The translations under genes and the position numbers were made by a program. A stretch of 64,000 nucleotides of DNA from Candidatus Methylacidiphilales bacterium (GTDB lineage: Bacteria; Verrucomicrobiota; Verrucomicrobiia; Methylacidiphilales; CAZTYG01), in assembly GCA_033875315.1 (NCBI GenBank), contig JANRJG010000038.1, positions 186,001 through 250,000 of the forward strand, read 5' to 3'. Of this stretch, positions 1 through 11,356 are shown piece by piece. The notes under the pieces are model-generated. The model was not told where the DNA came from. It made no database searches and saw nothing but the letters and a program-made list of their open reading frames with translations. How positions within the stretch are numbered: position 1 is the first letter of the stretch; every line of letters begins with the position of its first letter.

Positions 1-2
1 CG

Positions 3-1475
3 GACGGGACGGAAGCACCTTTCCCCCGGCCCTTGGAAAGTTACCAGGACGCGCATCTGGCGGGCATCGGCGAAAAACTGCTCCACCGTGTCAAAGTTGA
101 ACCTTTCAACGCAGTAGCCACCCTCATCTTCCTCTGTGCCATCCTCCACACCTTCGCCGCATCCACCTTCATCCGCATCGCCCACCGCATCGAGGAAAAA
201 CACCACGATGCCCTGCGCCAGAAAGCGACCCAGCCGGAAGCCCACGGGGAGACCACCCCGGTCAGCTTCACGGCCACCCTGTTCCATTTTCTCGGCGAAG
301 TGGAGGCGGCTTTCGGCCTCTGGTTGATCCCGCTCTTTGTCGCCATCGTGGTTTTTTTTGACTGGAACCACGTCCTCCAATACGTCGACCGGGCGAACTT
401 TGCCGAACCGGTTTTCGTGGTGGTCATCATGGCCATCGCTGCAACACGCCCGGTCATCCGCCTGGCTTCGTCGTGGGCCGCCCAGGTTGCCCGCCTGGGG
501 GGGCAATCCGTGGGTGCCTGGTGGTTGGCCATCTGCACGCTCCTGCCGGTTTTGGGCTCATTCATCACCGAACCCGCCGCCATGACCATTGCGGCCACGC
601 TTCTGGGTGTGAAGTTTTGCCACCTCAAGCCTTCGCCCCGGCTCATGTATGCCACCCTGGGGACGCTTTTTGTGGCCGTCTCGGTCGGGGGCACGCTGAC
701 CCATTTTGCCGCCCCGCCGGTCCTGATGGTGGCCGGGAAATGGGACCTGAATACCCCGCTCATGTTGGTGCACTACGGTTGGAAAGCGGTGGCCGGCATC
801 ATCACCACCAACGCGATTGTTTATTTGTGTTTCCGGCGTGAATTTTCCCGCCTGCAATCGAAGGCAGACGAACTCGCCACCCGGCAACCTGCGACCACAG
901 AAACGCCCATTCCTGTCTGGGTCACGGGGGTCCACTTGGCCGCCCTGGCTTGGACCGTGGCCACCCTGCACCACCCGCCTTTTGTCATCGGAGGGTTCCT
1001 CTTCTTCACCGCCTTCACCATCGCCACCGCCCACCACCAGTTCCAGGTCGCCCTGCGAGGCCCGGTCATGGTCGGTTTCTTCCTGGCCGGCTTGGTTCTC
1101 CATGGGGGGTTCCAGGGCTGGTGGATCAGCCCGCTGCTCGGTGGACTCGGGGAGTTTACCCTCTTTGCCGCCGCCACCATTCTGACTTCGTTCAATGACA
1201 ACGCCGCCATCACCTACCTGGCCTCTTTTGTGCCCGAATTGAACACCCACTTGGCCGCCGACCCCCAGCGTGCCCTGGCCCTGCAATACGCCGTCCTGAC
1301 CGGCGCGGTCACCGGCGGCGGATTGACCGTCATCGCCAATGCCCCCAATCCCGCCGGACAATCCATTCTGGCCAAGTATTTCCCGGATGGCATCTCCCCA
1401 CTGGGTCTCTTTCTGGGGGCCCTCGGGCCGACCTTGATCGTTGCCTCCTTTTTCCTGTTCTTCAAAACCATCTGA
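3..1475 (+). CDS. Putative Na+/H+ antiporter, 5' end outside window
   Basis: Polytopic inner-membrane protein whose sequence resembles the putative Na+/H+ antiporter family known from Chlamydiae and Verrucomicrobia (Na_H_antiport_2 type). About 480 residues are visible, with roughly ten hydrophobic segments and a late conserved-looking stretch containing SFNDNAAITYLASF followed by a glycine-rich segment (GAVTGGGLTVIANAPNPAG), as expected of an ion-translocating core. The frame is open to the window edge; a TTG at 33 is the first possible start inside, but the codons before it also lack a stop, so I treat the gene as 5' truncated by the window. The methyltransferase gene follows after 16 bp and may be co-transcribed. 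Ion specificity is inferred from family only. Confidence 0.75.
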   Translation, partial: DGTEAPFPRPLESYQDAHLAGIGEKLLHRVKVEPFNAVATLIFLCAILHTFAASTFIRIAHRIEEKHHDALRQKATQPEAHGETTPVSFTATLFHFLGEVEAAFGLWLIPLFVAIVVFFDWNHVLQYVDRANFAEPVFVVVIMAIAATRPVIRLASSWAAQVARLGGQSVGAWWLAICTLLPVLGSFITEPAAMTIAATLLGVKFCHLKPSPRLMYATLGTLFVAVSVGGTLTHFAAPPVLMVAGKWDLNTPLMLVHYGWKAVAGIITTNAIVYLCFRREFSRLQSKADELATRQPATTETPIPVWVTGVHLAALAWTVATLHHPPFVIGGFLFFTAFTIATAHHQFQVALRGPVMVGFFLAGLVLHGGFQGWWISPLLGGLGEFTLFAAATILTSFNDNAAITYLASFVPELNTHLAADPQRALALQYAVLTGAVTGGGLTVIANAPNPAGQSILAKYFPDGISPLGLFLGALGPTLIVASFFLFFKTI

Positions 1476-1491
1476 TCCTTAACCCCAATCC

Positions 1492-2304
1492 ATGGCCTGG
1501 ATCGATCCCCTTTTTTCCATCAAACCCCTGCGCAAGGCCATCTGGCGTTTGTGGTATCCTTATCTCACCCGACAATTGGCGAAGGAAGAATCCCACCGGA
1601 CGGTCTTTCTCAATTACGCCTACGAAACCGAACCCCCCTGGAATCTCCCCTTGGACCCGGCGGACGAATCCGACCGCGGCTGCATCCAGCTTTACCACCA
1701 CACCGCCACGCTCGGCGGCCGCAGTCTTTCCGGCCTTGATGTGCTGGAAGCCAGTTGCGGCCACGGCGGCGGCGCTTCCTACCTCACCCGCACCTTCCAT
1801 CCCCGCAGCTACACCGGCCTCGACCTCAATCCGGAGGCGGTCCGCTTCTGCCAACGGCACCACTCCCTCCCGGAGCTGCGCTTCCTCACGGGCGATGCCG
1901 AGAACCTCCCTTTTCCCGACAATTCCTTCGATGCCGTGGTCAATGTCGAGGCCTCGCATTGTTACCCGGATTTCCCGCGTTTCCTAACCGGCGTATCCCG
2001 CGTGCTCCGGCCGGGCGGGTATTTCCACTATGCCGATTTTCGCTTCGATGTGGCCATCCCGGAATGGGAACAGGCCCTGCAGGCGGCACCTCTGCGTGTC
2101 TTGGAGTCCCGGGTCATCGATGCAGAAGTCCTGCGTGGCATGGACCTCAACTCCGCACGGTCAGAGGCCCTGATGCAGCGGCACCTCCCCCGCTTCCTCC
2201 ATGGCCTCGGCCGCGACTTTGCCGGGATCAGGGGTTCCCGGATCTACCAGGCCCTGAAGGACGGAACCCTGTCGTATCGTTCCATGCTCTTGCGAAAATC
2301 CTAA
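1492..2304 (+). CDS. Class I SAM-dependent methyltransferase (small-molecule type)
   Basis: A 270-residue soluble methyltransferase. The SAM-binding motif I is visible as VLEASCGHGGG at about residues 84-94, followed by the acidic ribose-binding position in YTGLDLNPEAV and a motif resembling LRPGGYFHYADF near residue 180. This arrangement matches the UbiE/phthiotriol-type methyltransferases that act on lipids, quinones or other small molecules. The substrate cannot be read from sequence. It starts 16 bp after the antiporter stop on the same strand, so the two probably share a transcript. No membrane segment or signal peptide is seen. Confidence 0.75.
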   Translation: MAWIDPLFSIKPLRKAIWRLWYPYLTRQLAKEESHRTVFLNYAYETEPPWNLPLDPADESDRGCIQLYHHTATLGGRSLSGLDVLEASCGHGGGASYLTRTFHPRSYTGLDLNPEAVRFCQRHHSLPELRFLTGDAENLPFPDNSFDAVVNVEASHCYPDFPRFLTGVSRVLRPGGYFHYADFRFDVAIPEWEQALQAAPLRVLESRVIDAEVLRGMDLNSARSEALMQRHLPRFLHGLGRDFAGIRGSRIYQALKDGTLSYRSMLLRKS

Positions 2305-2323
2305 GCCAAAAAAACGCAGCTGC

Positions 2324-2447
2324 ACCACAGAGAGCACAGAGGTCACAGAGAAAATAATGAGTTGGGTATGACCGGAGAAGCTGTTCATGTTCGGGTGACT
2401 GCAGATTTAACGCAATCTACCTCTGTGTTCACTGTGTCCTCTGTGGT
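2324..2447. repeat. Inverted CACAGAG-type repeat pair
   Basis: Left arm 2324-2352 (begins ACCACAGAGAGCACAGAGG) and right arm 2420-2447 (its imperfect reverse complement) enclose 67 bp. The arms are themselves built from a CACAGAG-like unit. It sits between two convergent methyltransferase genes and codes for nothing obvious. A degenerate single arm of the same family lies at about 52768-52788. Confidence 0.7.
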
Positions 2448-2486
2448 CAACCAACTGCATGCTTGCGGCCAAGCGCGGCCTGTCAC

Positions 2487-3338
2487 TCAGACCAGCCACC
2501 AGCCAAAACTACCACTTGGAACAGGGAACACTTCCGCGGCCCCGCTCAGCAGCATTTCGCCGTGTTCAATCCTGCCTCCACTTCCGCCAAACTCCTGCAA
2601 CAGCAGGTGATGCAGGGAAATCGGGGTCAGCTCGGGCGTGTGACAGGACAGCATCACCCCCAATGGCGATTCCGATATCAGCCGGCCGATGGACGACAGT
2701 AGTCCGGGCAAATCGTTTTCAATCTTGAACACCTCACCCCGCGCCCCGCGTCCGTAACTCGGGGGGTCCAGCACGACCAGATCGTAACGACGCCCGCGCC
2801 GGTGCTCGCGCTCGAGGAACTTGGCCACGTCGTCGACAATCCAGCGGACCGGACGATCGGCCAGGCCGTTGAGCGAGGCATTTTCCCTCGCCCAATCGAC
2901 CATTCCCTTGGAGGCATCGACATGACAGACCTCGGCCCCGGCATGTGCGGCGGCTAGGGTGCTGCCGCCGGAGTAGGCGAAGAGGTTGAGCACCTGGGCG
3001 GCCCGTCCCTGTTTCCGGGTGAAGTCGGCACACGATGCACGGATTTTTTTCCAGGTTTCGCGTTGCTCGGGAAAAATCCCCAAGTGACCGAAGTCGGTCG
3101 AGCTCAGCCGGAAGACGGTGCCCTCGACCCCAATCTGCCAGGTGGCGGGCAGTTGATCACGACCCCGCCATTGGTTGCCTCCTTCGCGGGTGAAGGTGGC
3201 GGTGGCCCGCTGCCATTCGGCCGCGGGCAGCCGGCGACGCCACACCGCCTGGGCGCAGGGACGCACGAGGGTGACGGCGCCGAAACGCTCGAACTTTTGG
3301 AATCCGCCGCTGTCGATGAGTTCGTAATCCTGCTTCAC
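2487..3338 (-). CDS. SAM-dependent methyltransferase, RlmI/COG1092-like
   Basis: A 283-residue protein with the catalytic domain of the COG1092 (RlmI/RlmK-like) methyltransferases. Motif I reads VLNLFAYSGGSTLA at about residues 116-129, the next acidic residue is in HVDASKGMVDWA, and the substrate motif is LDPPSYGRG near residue 190. These enzymes commonly methylate rRNA bases. Unlike E. coli RlmI there is no clear N-terminal PUA domain, so the target is uncertain. The VOC gene ends 9 bp upstream on the same strand, which suggests a two-gene operon. Confidence 0.75.
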   Translation of the reverse strand: MKQDYELIDSGGFQKFERFGAVTLVRPCAQAVWRRRLPAAEWQRATATFTREGGNQWRGRDQLPATWQIGVEGTVFRLSSTDFGHLGIFPEQRETWKKIRASCADFTRKQGRAAQVLNLFAYSGGSTLAAAHAGAEVCHVDASKGMVDWARENASLNGLADRPVRWIVDDVAKFLEREHRRGRRYDLVVLDPPSYGRGARGEVFKIENDLPGLLSSIGRLISESPLGVMLSCHTPELTPISLHHLLLQEFGGSGGRIEHGEMLLSGAAEVFPVPSGSFGWWLV

Positions 3339-3347
3339 TCGCGCCTC

Positions 3348-3812
3348 TCAACCGGCGGCCAAACGGCGCATCACTTCCTCGGGGCTGACCTCTTCCACCT
3401 GGGTGCAGATGGCCCAACGGTAGCCGAACGGATCACGGACCATCGAACTCCGTTCCCCCCAGGGGTAGGTCGTGGGTGGACGCAAGACCTCGGCCCCCGC
3501 CGCCACGGCCCGGGCATGGAAGCTGTCGCAGTCCTCGACGTAAAGGTTGAGGCTGAGCGGACAGCCGCCGACGCTTTCCGGGCTGACCGCACCCCACTCG
3601 GGTGTTTCATCGCACAGCATGACGATCGAATCTCCAATCTGGATTTCGCCGTGCATGATCCGGCCGGACCCGTCGGGCGTCGGCATCAGGAACCGCTCCA
3701 CTGCTCCGAAGGCGGCCTTGTAGAATTCCACCGCCCGGGCTGCCCCGCGCAGGTTCAAGGACGCTGTCAGGGTGTGATGACCCTCCGGAATGGGGTTGAC
3801 CTTCGTGCTCAC
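3348..3812 (-). CDS. VOC-family (glyoxalase/PhnB-like) protein
   Basis: A 154-residue protein of the vicinal-oxygen-chelate superfamily, nearest in form to the PhnB/YdcE-like group. It shows the typical opening LTASLNLRGAARAVEFYKAAFGA, a central IMHGEIQIGDSIVMLCDE strand pair and the closing motif MVRDPFGYRWAICT. Proteins of this group often lack a proven enzymatic function, so neither metal binding nor substrate is claimed. It precedes the COG1092-like methyltransferase by 9 bp and probably shares its mRNA. Confidence 0.75.
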   Translation of the reverse strand: MSTKVNPIPEGHHTLTASLNLRGAARAVEFYKAAFGAVERFLMPTPDGSGRIMHGEIQIGDSIVMLCDETPEWGAVSPESVGGCPLSLNLYVEDCDSFHARAVAAGAEVLRPPTTYPWGERSSMVRDPFGYRWAICTQVEEVSPEEVMRRLAAG

Positions 3813-3906
3813 CCCCGTTTCCTAGCCCCATCCCTGGCCAAAGTCATGCCGTAATTACCGGGCTGATTGCCTTGGTCAAAGACCCCGGAAGTTCTACACT
3901 GGAACC

Positions 3907-4386
3907 ATGGGCACGCTTGAATTCTGGGAATTGGCCAGCTACGTGGTCACGGTCATCGGCCTCCCGTTCGGGATCGCCGTCTTCATGATGGAACAACGCA
4001 AGGAACGCCAGGGCGAGCAGGAGGAAATCTACCAGCGGCTCTCGGACGAATACCGCGAATTCCTCAAGCTGGTCTTGGAGAACCCCGACCTGCAGCTCCT
4101 CCGCAAAGGGGCCAAGCCGGCCGAATTGAGCGAAGAACAACAAGAACGGCGCCAGGCCATCTTCGAGATCCTCATCTCTCTTTTCGAACGGGCCTATCTG
4201 CTCGTCTACGAAGACAAAATGGACCCGAACACCCAGCGCCTTTGGATGACGTGGGAGGACTACATGTGGGAATGGTGCCGCCGTGAGGATTTCCGCACCG
4301 CCCTGCCGGAGTTGCTACAGGGGGAGGATCCGGACTTTTGCCGTCACATCCTCCAACTGAGCAGGAAAGATCCCGCTCAGCGGTAA
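3907..4386 (+). CDS. Membrane-anchored protein of unknown function
   Basis: A 159-residue protein that I do not recognise. One hydrophobic segment at about residues 10-30 (SYVVTVIGLPFGIAVFMM) is followed by a charged, Gln/Glu-rich helical region and a Trp-rich patch (LWMTWEDYMWEWCRRED) near residues 120-136. The form is that of a single-span protein with a cytoplasmic helical domain. Its 3' end overlaps the convergent small gene at 4377-4604 by 10 bp. Confidence 0.6.
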   Translation: MGTLEFWELASYVVTVIGLPFGIAVFMMEQRKERQGEQEEIYQRLSDEYREFLKLVLENPDLQLLRKGAKPAELSEEQQERRQAIFEILISLFERAYLLVYEDKMDPNTQRLWMTWEDYMWEWCRREDFRTALPELLQGEDPDFCRHILQLSRKDPAQR

Positions 4387-4604
4387 ACCTTGACGAGCTT
4401 TTCGCCCTTCTTCAACTGCCCGCCGGTGGTCCAGCGGATGCCATTGTAGTTGGAGCGGAAGGTCTCGCTGATGTTGCGCGGCGCCGATCCTTTGCCGTTC
4501 TGGATGGTGCCCCCTTTTGCAGCAGCGGGGGTTTTGGCTTCGGTTTTGGGGGTGGTGCATGCCGCTGACGGCTTGCCACATCCACAGGTTCCTGAATCAC
4601 TCAT
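4377..4604 (-). CDS. Small hypothetical protein with Cys-containing N-terminus
   Basis: A 75-residue ORF beginning MSDSGTCGCGKPSAAC, with three Cys in the first 16 residues, then an Ala/Pro/Lys-rich linker and a basic C-terminus ending in KLVKVYR. The cysteine cluster could bind a metal, but this is only a suggestion. It lies downstream of hsp20 on the same strand (86 bp gap) and overlaps the convergent gene by 10 bp. A natural protein rather than a chance ORF is likely but not certain. Confidence 0.45.
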   Translation of the reverse strand: MSDSGTCGCGKPSAACTTPKTEAKTPAAAKGGTIQNGKGSAPRNISETFRSNYNGIRWTTGGQLKKGEKLVKVYR

Positions 4605-4690
4605 ACGTTCGTCGTGTTGTTAGCAGGAAGCGGGCCGGACTGATTCCGTTTTCCGGCTTTCCGGCCCGCACTGCTGGTTCATTTTTAACC

Positions 4691-5149
4691 TCAATTGATC
4701 TTCACGTCAATCTGGCGCGGCTTGGCTTCTTCGGCTTTCTGCACGCGCACATGCAGGACGCCATCCTTGAACTCGGCCGTGACTCCATTCGGGTTGGCGT
4801 CGTCCGGCAGGCTGAAGCTCCGGACAAACGACCCGTAGGACCGTTCGATCCGGTGGAACTTCTTGCCTTTTTCTTCCTTCTCGGATTTCCGCTCGCCCGC
4901 CAGCGTCAACACGCCGCGTTCCAGCGTCACGCGCACATCGGCCTTTTGCACTTCCGGCAGCTCGGCCTTGATGAGGTATTCCTTTTCATCCTCGACGATG
5001 TCCACCAACGGGGCCCACTCGGCGCGGGTCAGCCACTCGGACGGGTTGTCGTTCGTGGCCGGCACGGTCGAGCGCCCGAAGAGGGTCGCCAACCGGTTCT
5101 GGAATTCATCGAGTTCCCTCACGGGATCCCAACGGGTGATTGCTCTCAT
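4691..5149 (-). CDS. Hsp20 / alpha-crystallin small heat-shock protein
   Basis: A 152-residue ATP-independent chaperone that holds unfolding proteins for refolding by ClpB and DnaK. The alpha-crystallin domain covers most of the C-terminal two thirds, with the family motifs APLVDIVEDEKEYLIKAELP and GVLTLAGERK. The upstream frame stays open to 5269, but the ATG at 5149 (MRAITRWDPVRELDEF) is the usual family start and has AGGAG about 9 nt before it. It is divergent from clpB, so the 398 bp between them probably carries the promoters of both stress genes. Confidence 0.9.
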   Translation of the reverse strand: MRAITRWDPVRELDEFQNRLATLFGRSTVPATNDNPSEWLTRAEWAPLVDIVEDEKEYLIKAELPEVQKADVRVTLERGVLTLAGERKSEKEEKGKKFHRIERSYGSFVRSFSLPDDANPNGVTAEFKDGVLHVRVQKAEEAKPRQIDVKIN

Positions 5150-5547
5150 GGTTCTTGTACTCCTGATTCGGGCAGAAATGGATGTTTCCCAGCGCACGCT
5201 GCCTGATCCGCTTGCCGGGAGTGGCCACACCTGTGAACCACACCCACTGTTCTGCATCAAAAATGCCAAGCCGCTCGCGGCAGCGTCCTTTGTCCTTAGT
5301 CATTGGTCCTTAGTCATTTGTGATTTCTCGTACGTTGTTCACGCCCACCTTTTTTAGAGTCATATTGACGCACTTGGGAGTACTCATTTTTAACGTGTGT
5401 CATTTTTGCTCACTATGCAACCTGAGTCTCTGCACCTCTCTCTTGCTTTTCCTACGCTAATCCTTTGTCCCTGAACAAATTAGAATCTATATTGCCTCCC
5501 CGGATTCCCCGCCTTACTCTGGCATCCCCCATGCAGGAAGGGTATCC
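5150..5547. other. Intergenic region between hsp20 and clpB
   Basis: 398 bp without a convincing gene. It is richer in A+T than the genes on either side. It contains a 14-bp tandem duplication at 5292-5319 (GTCCTTAGTCATTG followed by a one-base variant), the hsp20 leader and the probable clpB promoter at 5465-5493. No CIRCE inverted repeat was seen. Confidence 0.7.
5465..5493 (+). promoter_or_regulatory. Probable sigma-70-type promoter of clpB
   Basis: TTGTCC at 5465-5470 and TATATT at 5488-5493 are separated by exactly 17 bp. Transcription would start near 5500, giving a leader of about 48 nt. A weaker TTGACG at 5365-5370 has no good -10 partner. Confidence 0.45.
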
Positions 5548-8196
<2,649 letters not shown>

Positions 8197-8375
8197 CCGC
8201 GATCGCTGATCATGGTTGCCTTTTCCGCCATTGTGAATTCTCCACACAGGATCTAGGGTAAGTCTCCTGATCCGCAAGTCCCTCGGCCCTGAACGAACTG
8301 CGGGCGATCCCGTACGGCGCCTCGTGCGCCTGCGGCGTGACGCCATCGCCCTCCACGGCCCGGACGCCTTTTCCC

Positions 8376-8456
8376 ATGCACCCCGACGCACCCGATTTCG
8401 TAAAACTCTCGGCCAGGCTCAACCTCCAGCACGTTGACTATCGGGTGATTGGCTAG
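8376..8456 (+). pseudogene. Possible N-terminal remnant of a small nucleotidyltransferase gene
   Basis: A 26-codon frame reads MHPDAPDFVKLSARLNLQ and then HVDYRVIG before a TAG. This resembles the start of minimal-nucleotidyltransferase-like proteins, which commonly open with a helix followed by VDYLVIGG. The stop falls where the glycine pair would be. The rest of the 279-bp gap between clpB and the DoxX-like gene shows nothing recognisable. The match is short, so this may be chance. Confidence 0.25.
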
Positions 8457-8475
8457 GTAGCCGTGGCCTGCCCGG

Positions 8476-8865
8476 TCAGCGATTACCCAGCAGCCCGAGA
8501 AACGCCCGACGTTCGGACCAGAGAAGGAAGGCGGCCAGGAGGCAGATCACGATCAGGACAGGATCGGCGATGGCCGCGCCCTTCAAGACAAAGACGTGGA
8601 AGGCCAGGATGTTGACCAGGATCGGGCCCAGGACCAACAGGCCCCAGTTCCGGGTCTTGGGCACGGCCACTAAAAGGCCGCCGACAATTTCCAGCACCTT
8701 GACGAAGGCCATGTAGCCTGTGGGCCCAAACGCCGCCATGAAGGCCGCCGCGGGAGTGCCTTCGGGCGGTGGGGGCATGGGCACCAGCTTGAGCAGGACG
8801 AGGAGTCCAAAGACGACAAACAACAGGCCCAGCAGGCCCCCGGCGATATTTTGGGCGATTTTCAT
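8476..8865 (-). CDS. DoxX-like small membrane protein
   Basis: A 129-residue integral membrane protein with four hydrophobic segments (about 7-28, 55-72, 78-97, 103-120), fitting the DoxX/DoxX-like family. The pattern LEIVGGLLVAVPKTRNWGLLVLGPILVNILAF is spread over the second and third segments, as in that family. Family members have been linked to thiol and oxidative stress, but the role here is unknown. It is transcribed away from pyk. Confidence 0.7.
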   Translation of the reverse strand: MKIAQNIAGGLLGLLFVVFGLLVLLKLVPMPPPPEGTPAAAFMAAFGPTGYMAFVKVLEIVGGLLVAVPKTRNWGLLVLGPILVNILAFHVFVLKGAAIADPVLIVICLLAAFLLWSERRAFLGLLGNR

Positions 8866-9041
8866 CGGCTCATCTTAGACCACCCAGCGTCCCACAAAAG
8901 ACTAAAACCGCGACGTCCCACGCCTTTAACGATGTCACAATCAGATCCAGCGCATTTGTCACCCATCCGCCATTCGCGATTCGTCATCCACCAACAACGA
9001 TCAGTCTGGCTCGCGTCCTGCTTTGAGTTATAAAACACGCC

Positions 9042-10460
9042 ATGTCCTCGTATTTCCGACAGACCAAAATCATCGCCACCCTCGGACCGGCCACGGAATC
9101 CAAGGAAATGTTGGCCCAACTGATCCTGGCGGGCGTGGACATGCTGCGCCTGAACATGGCCCACGCCTCCCACCCCTGGGTCGACGACGCCATGTGGTTC
9201 ATCCGCGAGGCCTCGACCGAAGTCGGCCGCCACGTGGCGGTGATGATGGACGTCAAGGGGCCCGAGATCCGCACCGGGAAAGTGGAACAAGCCATCGATC
9301 TCAAGACTGGCGACCGCATGGAATTCCACATCGAGGGCGCCGAACCCACCGGCGACATTCCAGCCGTTTCGGTCAATTACCCCGGCCTCCCCGCCGACCT
9401 TGAAGTCGGCGCGACCATCCTGGTCGACAGCGGCCTCATCCGCATGCGCGTGGAGGAAAAGGACGCCTCCCGCGTCCGCTGCACCGTCCTCACCCCCGGC
9501 TCGCTCGGCTCCAAGCGCCACATCAACCTCCCCGGCGTCCATGTCAACCTCCCCTGCCTCACCTCCAAGGACGAGGACGACCTCCGCGCCGGGGTCAAGG
9601 CCGGGATCGACTTTGTCGCCCTCTCCTTTGTCCGCCAGGCCGAGGACGTGCGCGTCCTGCGCCGCTTCCTCGACCACCTCGGCTCGTCGGCCAAGATCAT
9701 CGCCAAAATCGAGGACCAGGCCGGCGTGCGCAACATGGTCGAGATCATCCGCGAGGCCGATGGCATCATGGTGGCCCGGGGCGATCTGGGCATCGAGATC
9801 GACTACCCACGCCTCCCCCTCGTCCAGACCGAGCTGGTCAAGGCCTGCCAGGCCCAGGGCAAGCCGGTCATCATCGCCACCCACTTGTTGGAAACCATGA
9901 TCACCTCCCCCATGCCGACCCGGGCGGAAATTTCCGACGTCTCGAACGCCATCCGCGAGCAGGCCGATGCGGTCATGCTTTCCGGCGAAACCACCGTGGG
10001 CAAATACCCATTGGAATCGGTCCAAGTGTTGAAGAACATCATCGAGAGCATCGAACCCTCGGTCAGCAGCGAACTCAACCACTCGATGCATCTGGCGGCG
10101 GCCAAATCAAAAATGCTCCGCTCCGCCGCCGTGCTGGCACAAGATCTGGGTGATTCCGCCATCGTGGTCTTCACCCGCAGCGGCCTGCTGGCCTACACCC
10201 TCGGCGCCCTGCGCCCGCGCGGCGTGCCGATCTACGCCTTCACCGACATCGAGCCGATCTTCCGCCAACTCCTGTTGCCCTGGGGTGTCGAACCTTTCCT
10301 GATTGATTTCTCCGACGACCCCGAAAAAACCATCCTTCACGCCCTCGCCACCCTCAAGCAAAAGAACTGGTGCCGCACGGGCGACTGGCTGGTGGTCATC
10401 ACCAACGCCCTGGCCAGCGACCAGATCATCGACACCCTCCAGTTGCGCAAAGTGGATTGA
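9042..10460 (+). CDS. pyk: Pyruvate kinase
   Basis: A 472-residue glycolytic enzyme making pyruvate and ATP from phosphoenolpyruvate and ADP. Visible: the opening TKIIATLGPATESKEML, the substrate and metal-binding signature IMVARGDLGIEI at about residues 242-253, the following ATHLLETMI, and a C-terminal regulatory-type domain. Length is normal for the bacterial type. No good ribosome-binding site is seen; TTATAA ends only about 9 nt before the ATG, so the leader may be very short. A hairpin repeat element begins 38 bp after the stop. Confidence 0.95.
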   Translation: MSSYFRQTKIIATLGPATESKEMLAQLILAGVDMLRLNMAHASHPWVDDAMWFIREASTEVGRHVAVMMDVKGPEIRTGKVEQAIDLKTGDRMEFHIEGAEPTGDIPAVSVNYPGLPADLEVGATILVDSGLIRMRVEEKDASRVRCTVLTPGSLGSKRHINLPGVHVNLPCLTSKDEDDLRAGVKAGIDFVALSFVRQAEDVRVLRRFLDHLGSSAKIIAKIEDQAGVRNMVEIIREADGIMVARGDLGIEIDYPRLPLVQTELVKACQAQGKPVIIATHLLETMITSPMPTRAEISDVSNAIREQADAVMLSGETTVGKYPLESVQVLKNIIESIEPSVSSELNHSMHLAAAKSKMLRSAAVLAQDLGDSAIVVFTRSGLLAYTLGALRPRGVPIYAFTDIEPIFRQLLLPWGVEPFLIDFSDDPEKTILHALATLKQKNWCRTGDWLVVITNALASDQIIDTLQLRKVD

Positions 10461-10498
10461 GGGAGGCGGACGGGGGATTTAGAGGGTTTTGCCTTTAT

Positions 10499-10620
10499 TT
10501 GGCACTGGTTCCATCTCGTTTCTCTGACTCGCTCTCTTGCGCGTTCTCTCCCATTCAGAGAGCGCGAGAATGAGAAAGAGAAAAAGTATGAGAACGGGTG
10601 GCTGATCAAATGCAAAATGC
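10499..10620. repeat. Long hairpin repeat element, copy A
   Basis: About 120 bp of interrupted inverted repeat around a central CCCATTCAGAGAG, with arms rich in CTC/GAG units, ending in CAAATGCAAAATGC. A second copy, roughly 80 percent identical by eye and in the same orientation relative to its upstream gene, lies at 47559-47675 behind aroE. It follows the pyk stop by 38 bp and may act as an mRNA 3' structure. Confidence 0.8.
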
Positions 10621-10693
10621 TCTAAGAGGCTCTCCGGATAACCCTCTTGGTTTCTGACTTCACTTTCCCGGATGGCAATCCTAGTTTGCCTGC

Positions 10694-11356
10694 ATGCGTC
10701 TCGGAACTGTTCTATGGTTGTCGATCTTCGGTGCAGCCGGGGTGCTTCCCTCCGCTTGGGCCGCCGATGCCTTCCACGAACCCCAGATCCAGGAAATCCA
10801 GGCGCTTCACCAAAAATCCGAAGGCGGAGACAAAAAAGCCACCCGTGATCTGGTGGAAATGCTGGAAACCCTGCACCAGCAGCAACCCGATAACCGTCTC
10901 ATCCAAGCCTACCTGGGCAGCGCCTACACCCTGGCCAGCCGCGATGCCTTTCCTGGTCCGGGCAAACTCGACTACCTGAGAAACGGCCTGAAAACCATGG
11001 ATGCGGCGGTGGATGCCGACCCGCAGAATATCCCCGTGCGCTTCATCCGTGCGGTCAACAATTTCAATCTCCCCGTGTTCATCAACCGGCGCGACAATGC
11101 CCGGGCCGACTTCGAGGTGCTGCTCGCGCAAATCAAGGAGCGGCCCGACGAACTCGAAGCCACCACCCGGGAAGCCATCTGTTTTTTTGCCGGCCTTTCC
11201 TTCAAACAACTCGGTCGCAAACAAGATGCCCGGGCGACCTGGCAGAGCGGCCTGGATCTGGGTTTGAACTCCGACATCACCCTCCGGATCTCGGAGGAAA
11301 TCAAAAAGCTCACCCCGGACCGTCCTCTCCATGAGCGCAGCTCGATTTCCCGGTAA
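10694..11356 (+). CDS. Exported TPR-like protein of unknown function
   Basis: A 220-residue protein with a Sec signal peptide (residues 1-23, cleavage likely after SAWA). The rest is helical with TPR-like spacing, for example DNRLIQAYLGSAYTLASRD and a later KQLGRKQDARATWQSGLDLG, and is probably periplasmic. It likely mediates a protein contact; the partner is unknown. Its last 26 bp overlap the start of hpt in another frame, so the two genes are probably translationally linked. Confidence 0.65.
   Translation: MRLGTVLWLSIFGAAGVLPSAWAADAFHEPQIQEIQALHQKSEGGDKKATRDLVEMLETLHQQQPDNRLIQAYLGSAYTLASRDAFPGPGKLDYLRNGLKTMDAAVDADPQNIPVRFIRAVNNFNLPVFINRRDNARADFEVLLAQIKERPDELEATTREAICFFAGLSFKQLGRKQDARATWQSGLDLGLNSDITLRISEEIKKLTPDRPLHERSSISR

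Noticed and set aside
5150-5547. CIRCE/HrcA operator upstream of hsp20 or clpB
   Set aside because: No TTAGCACTC-N9-GAGTGCTAA-like inverted repeat was found; only GAGTACTC-like fragments without spacing.
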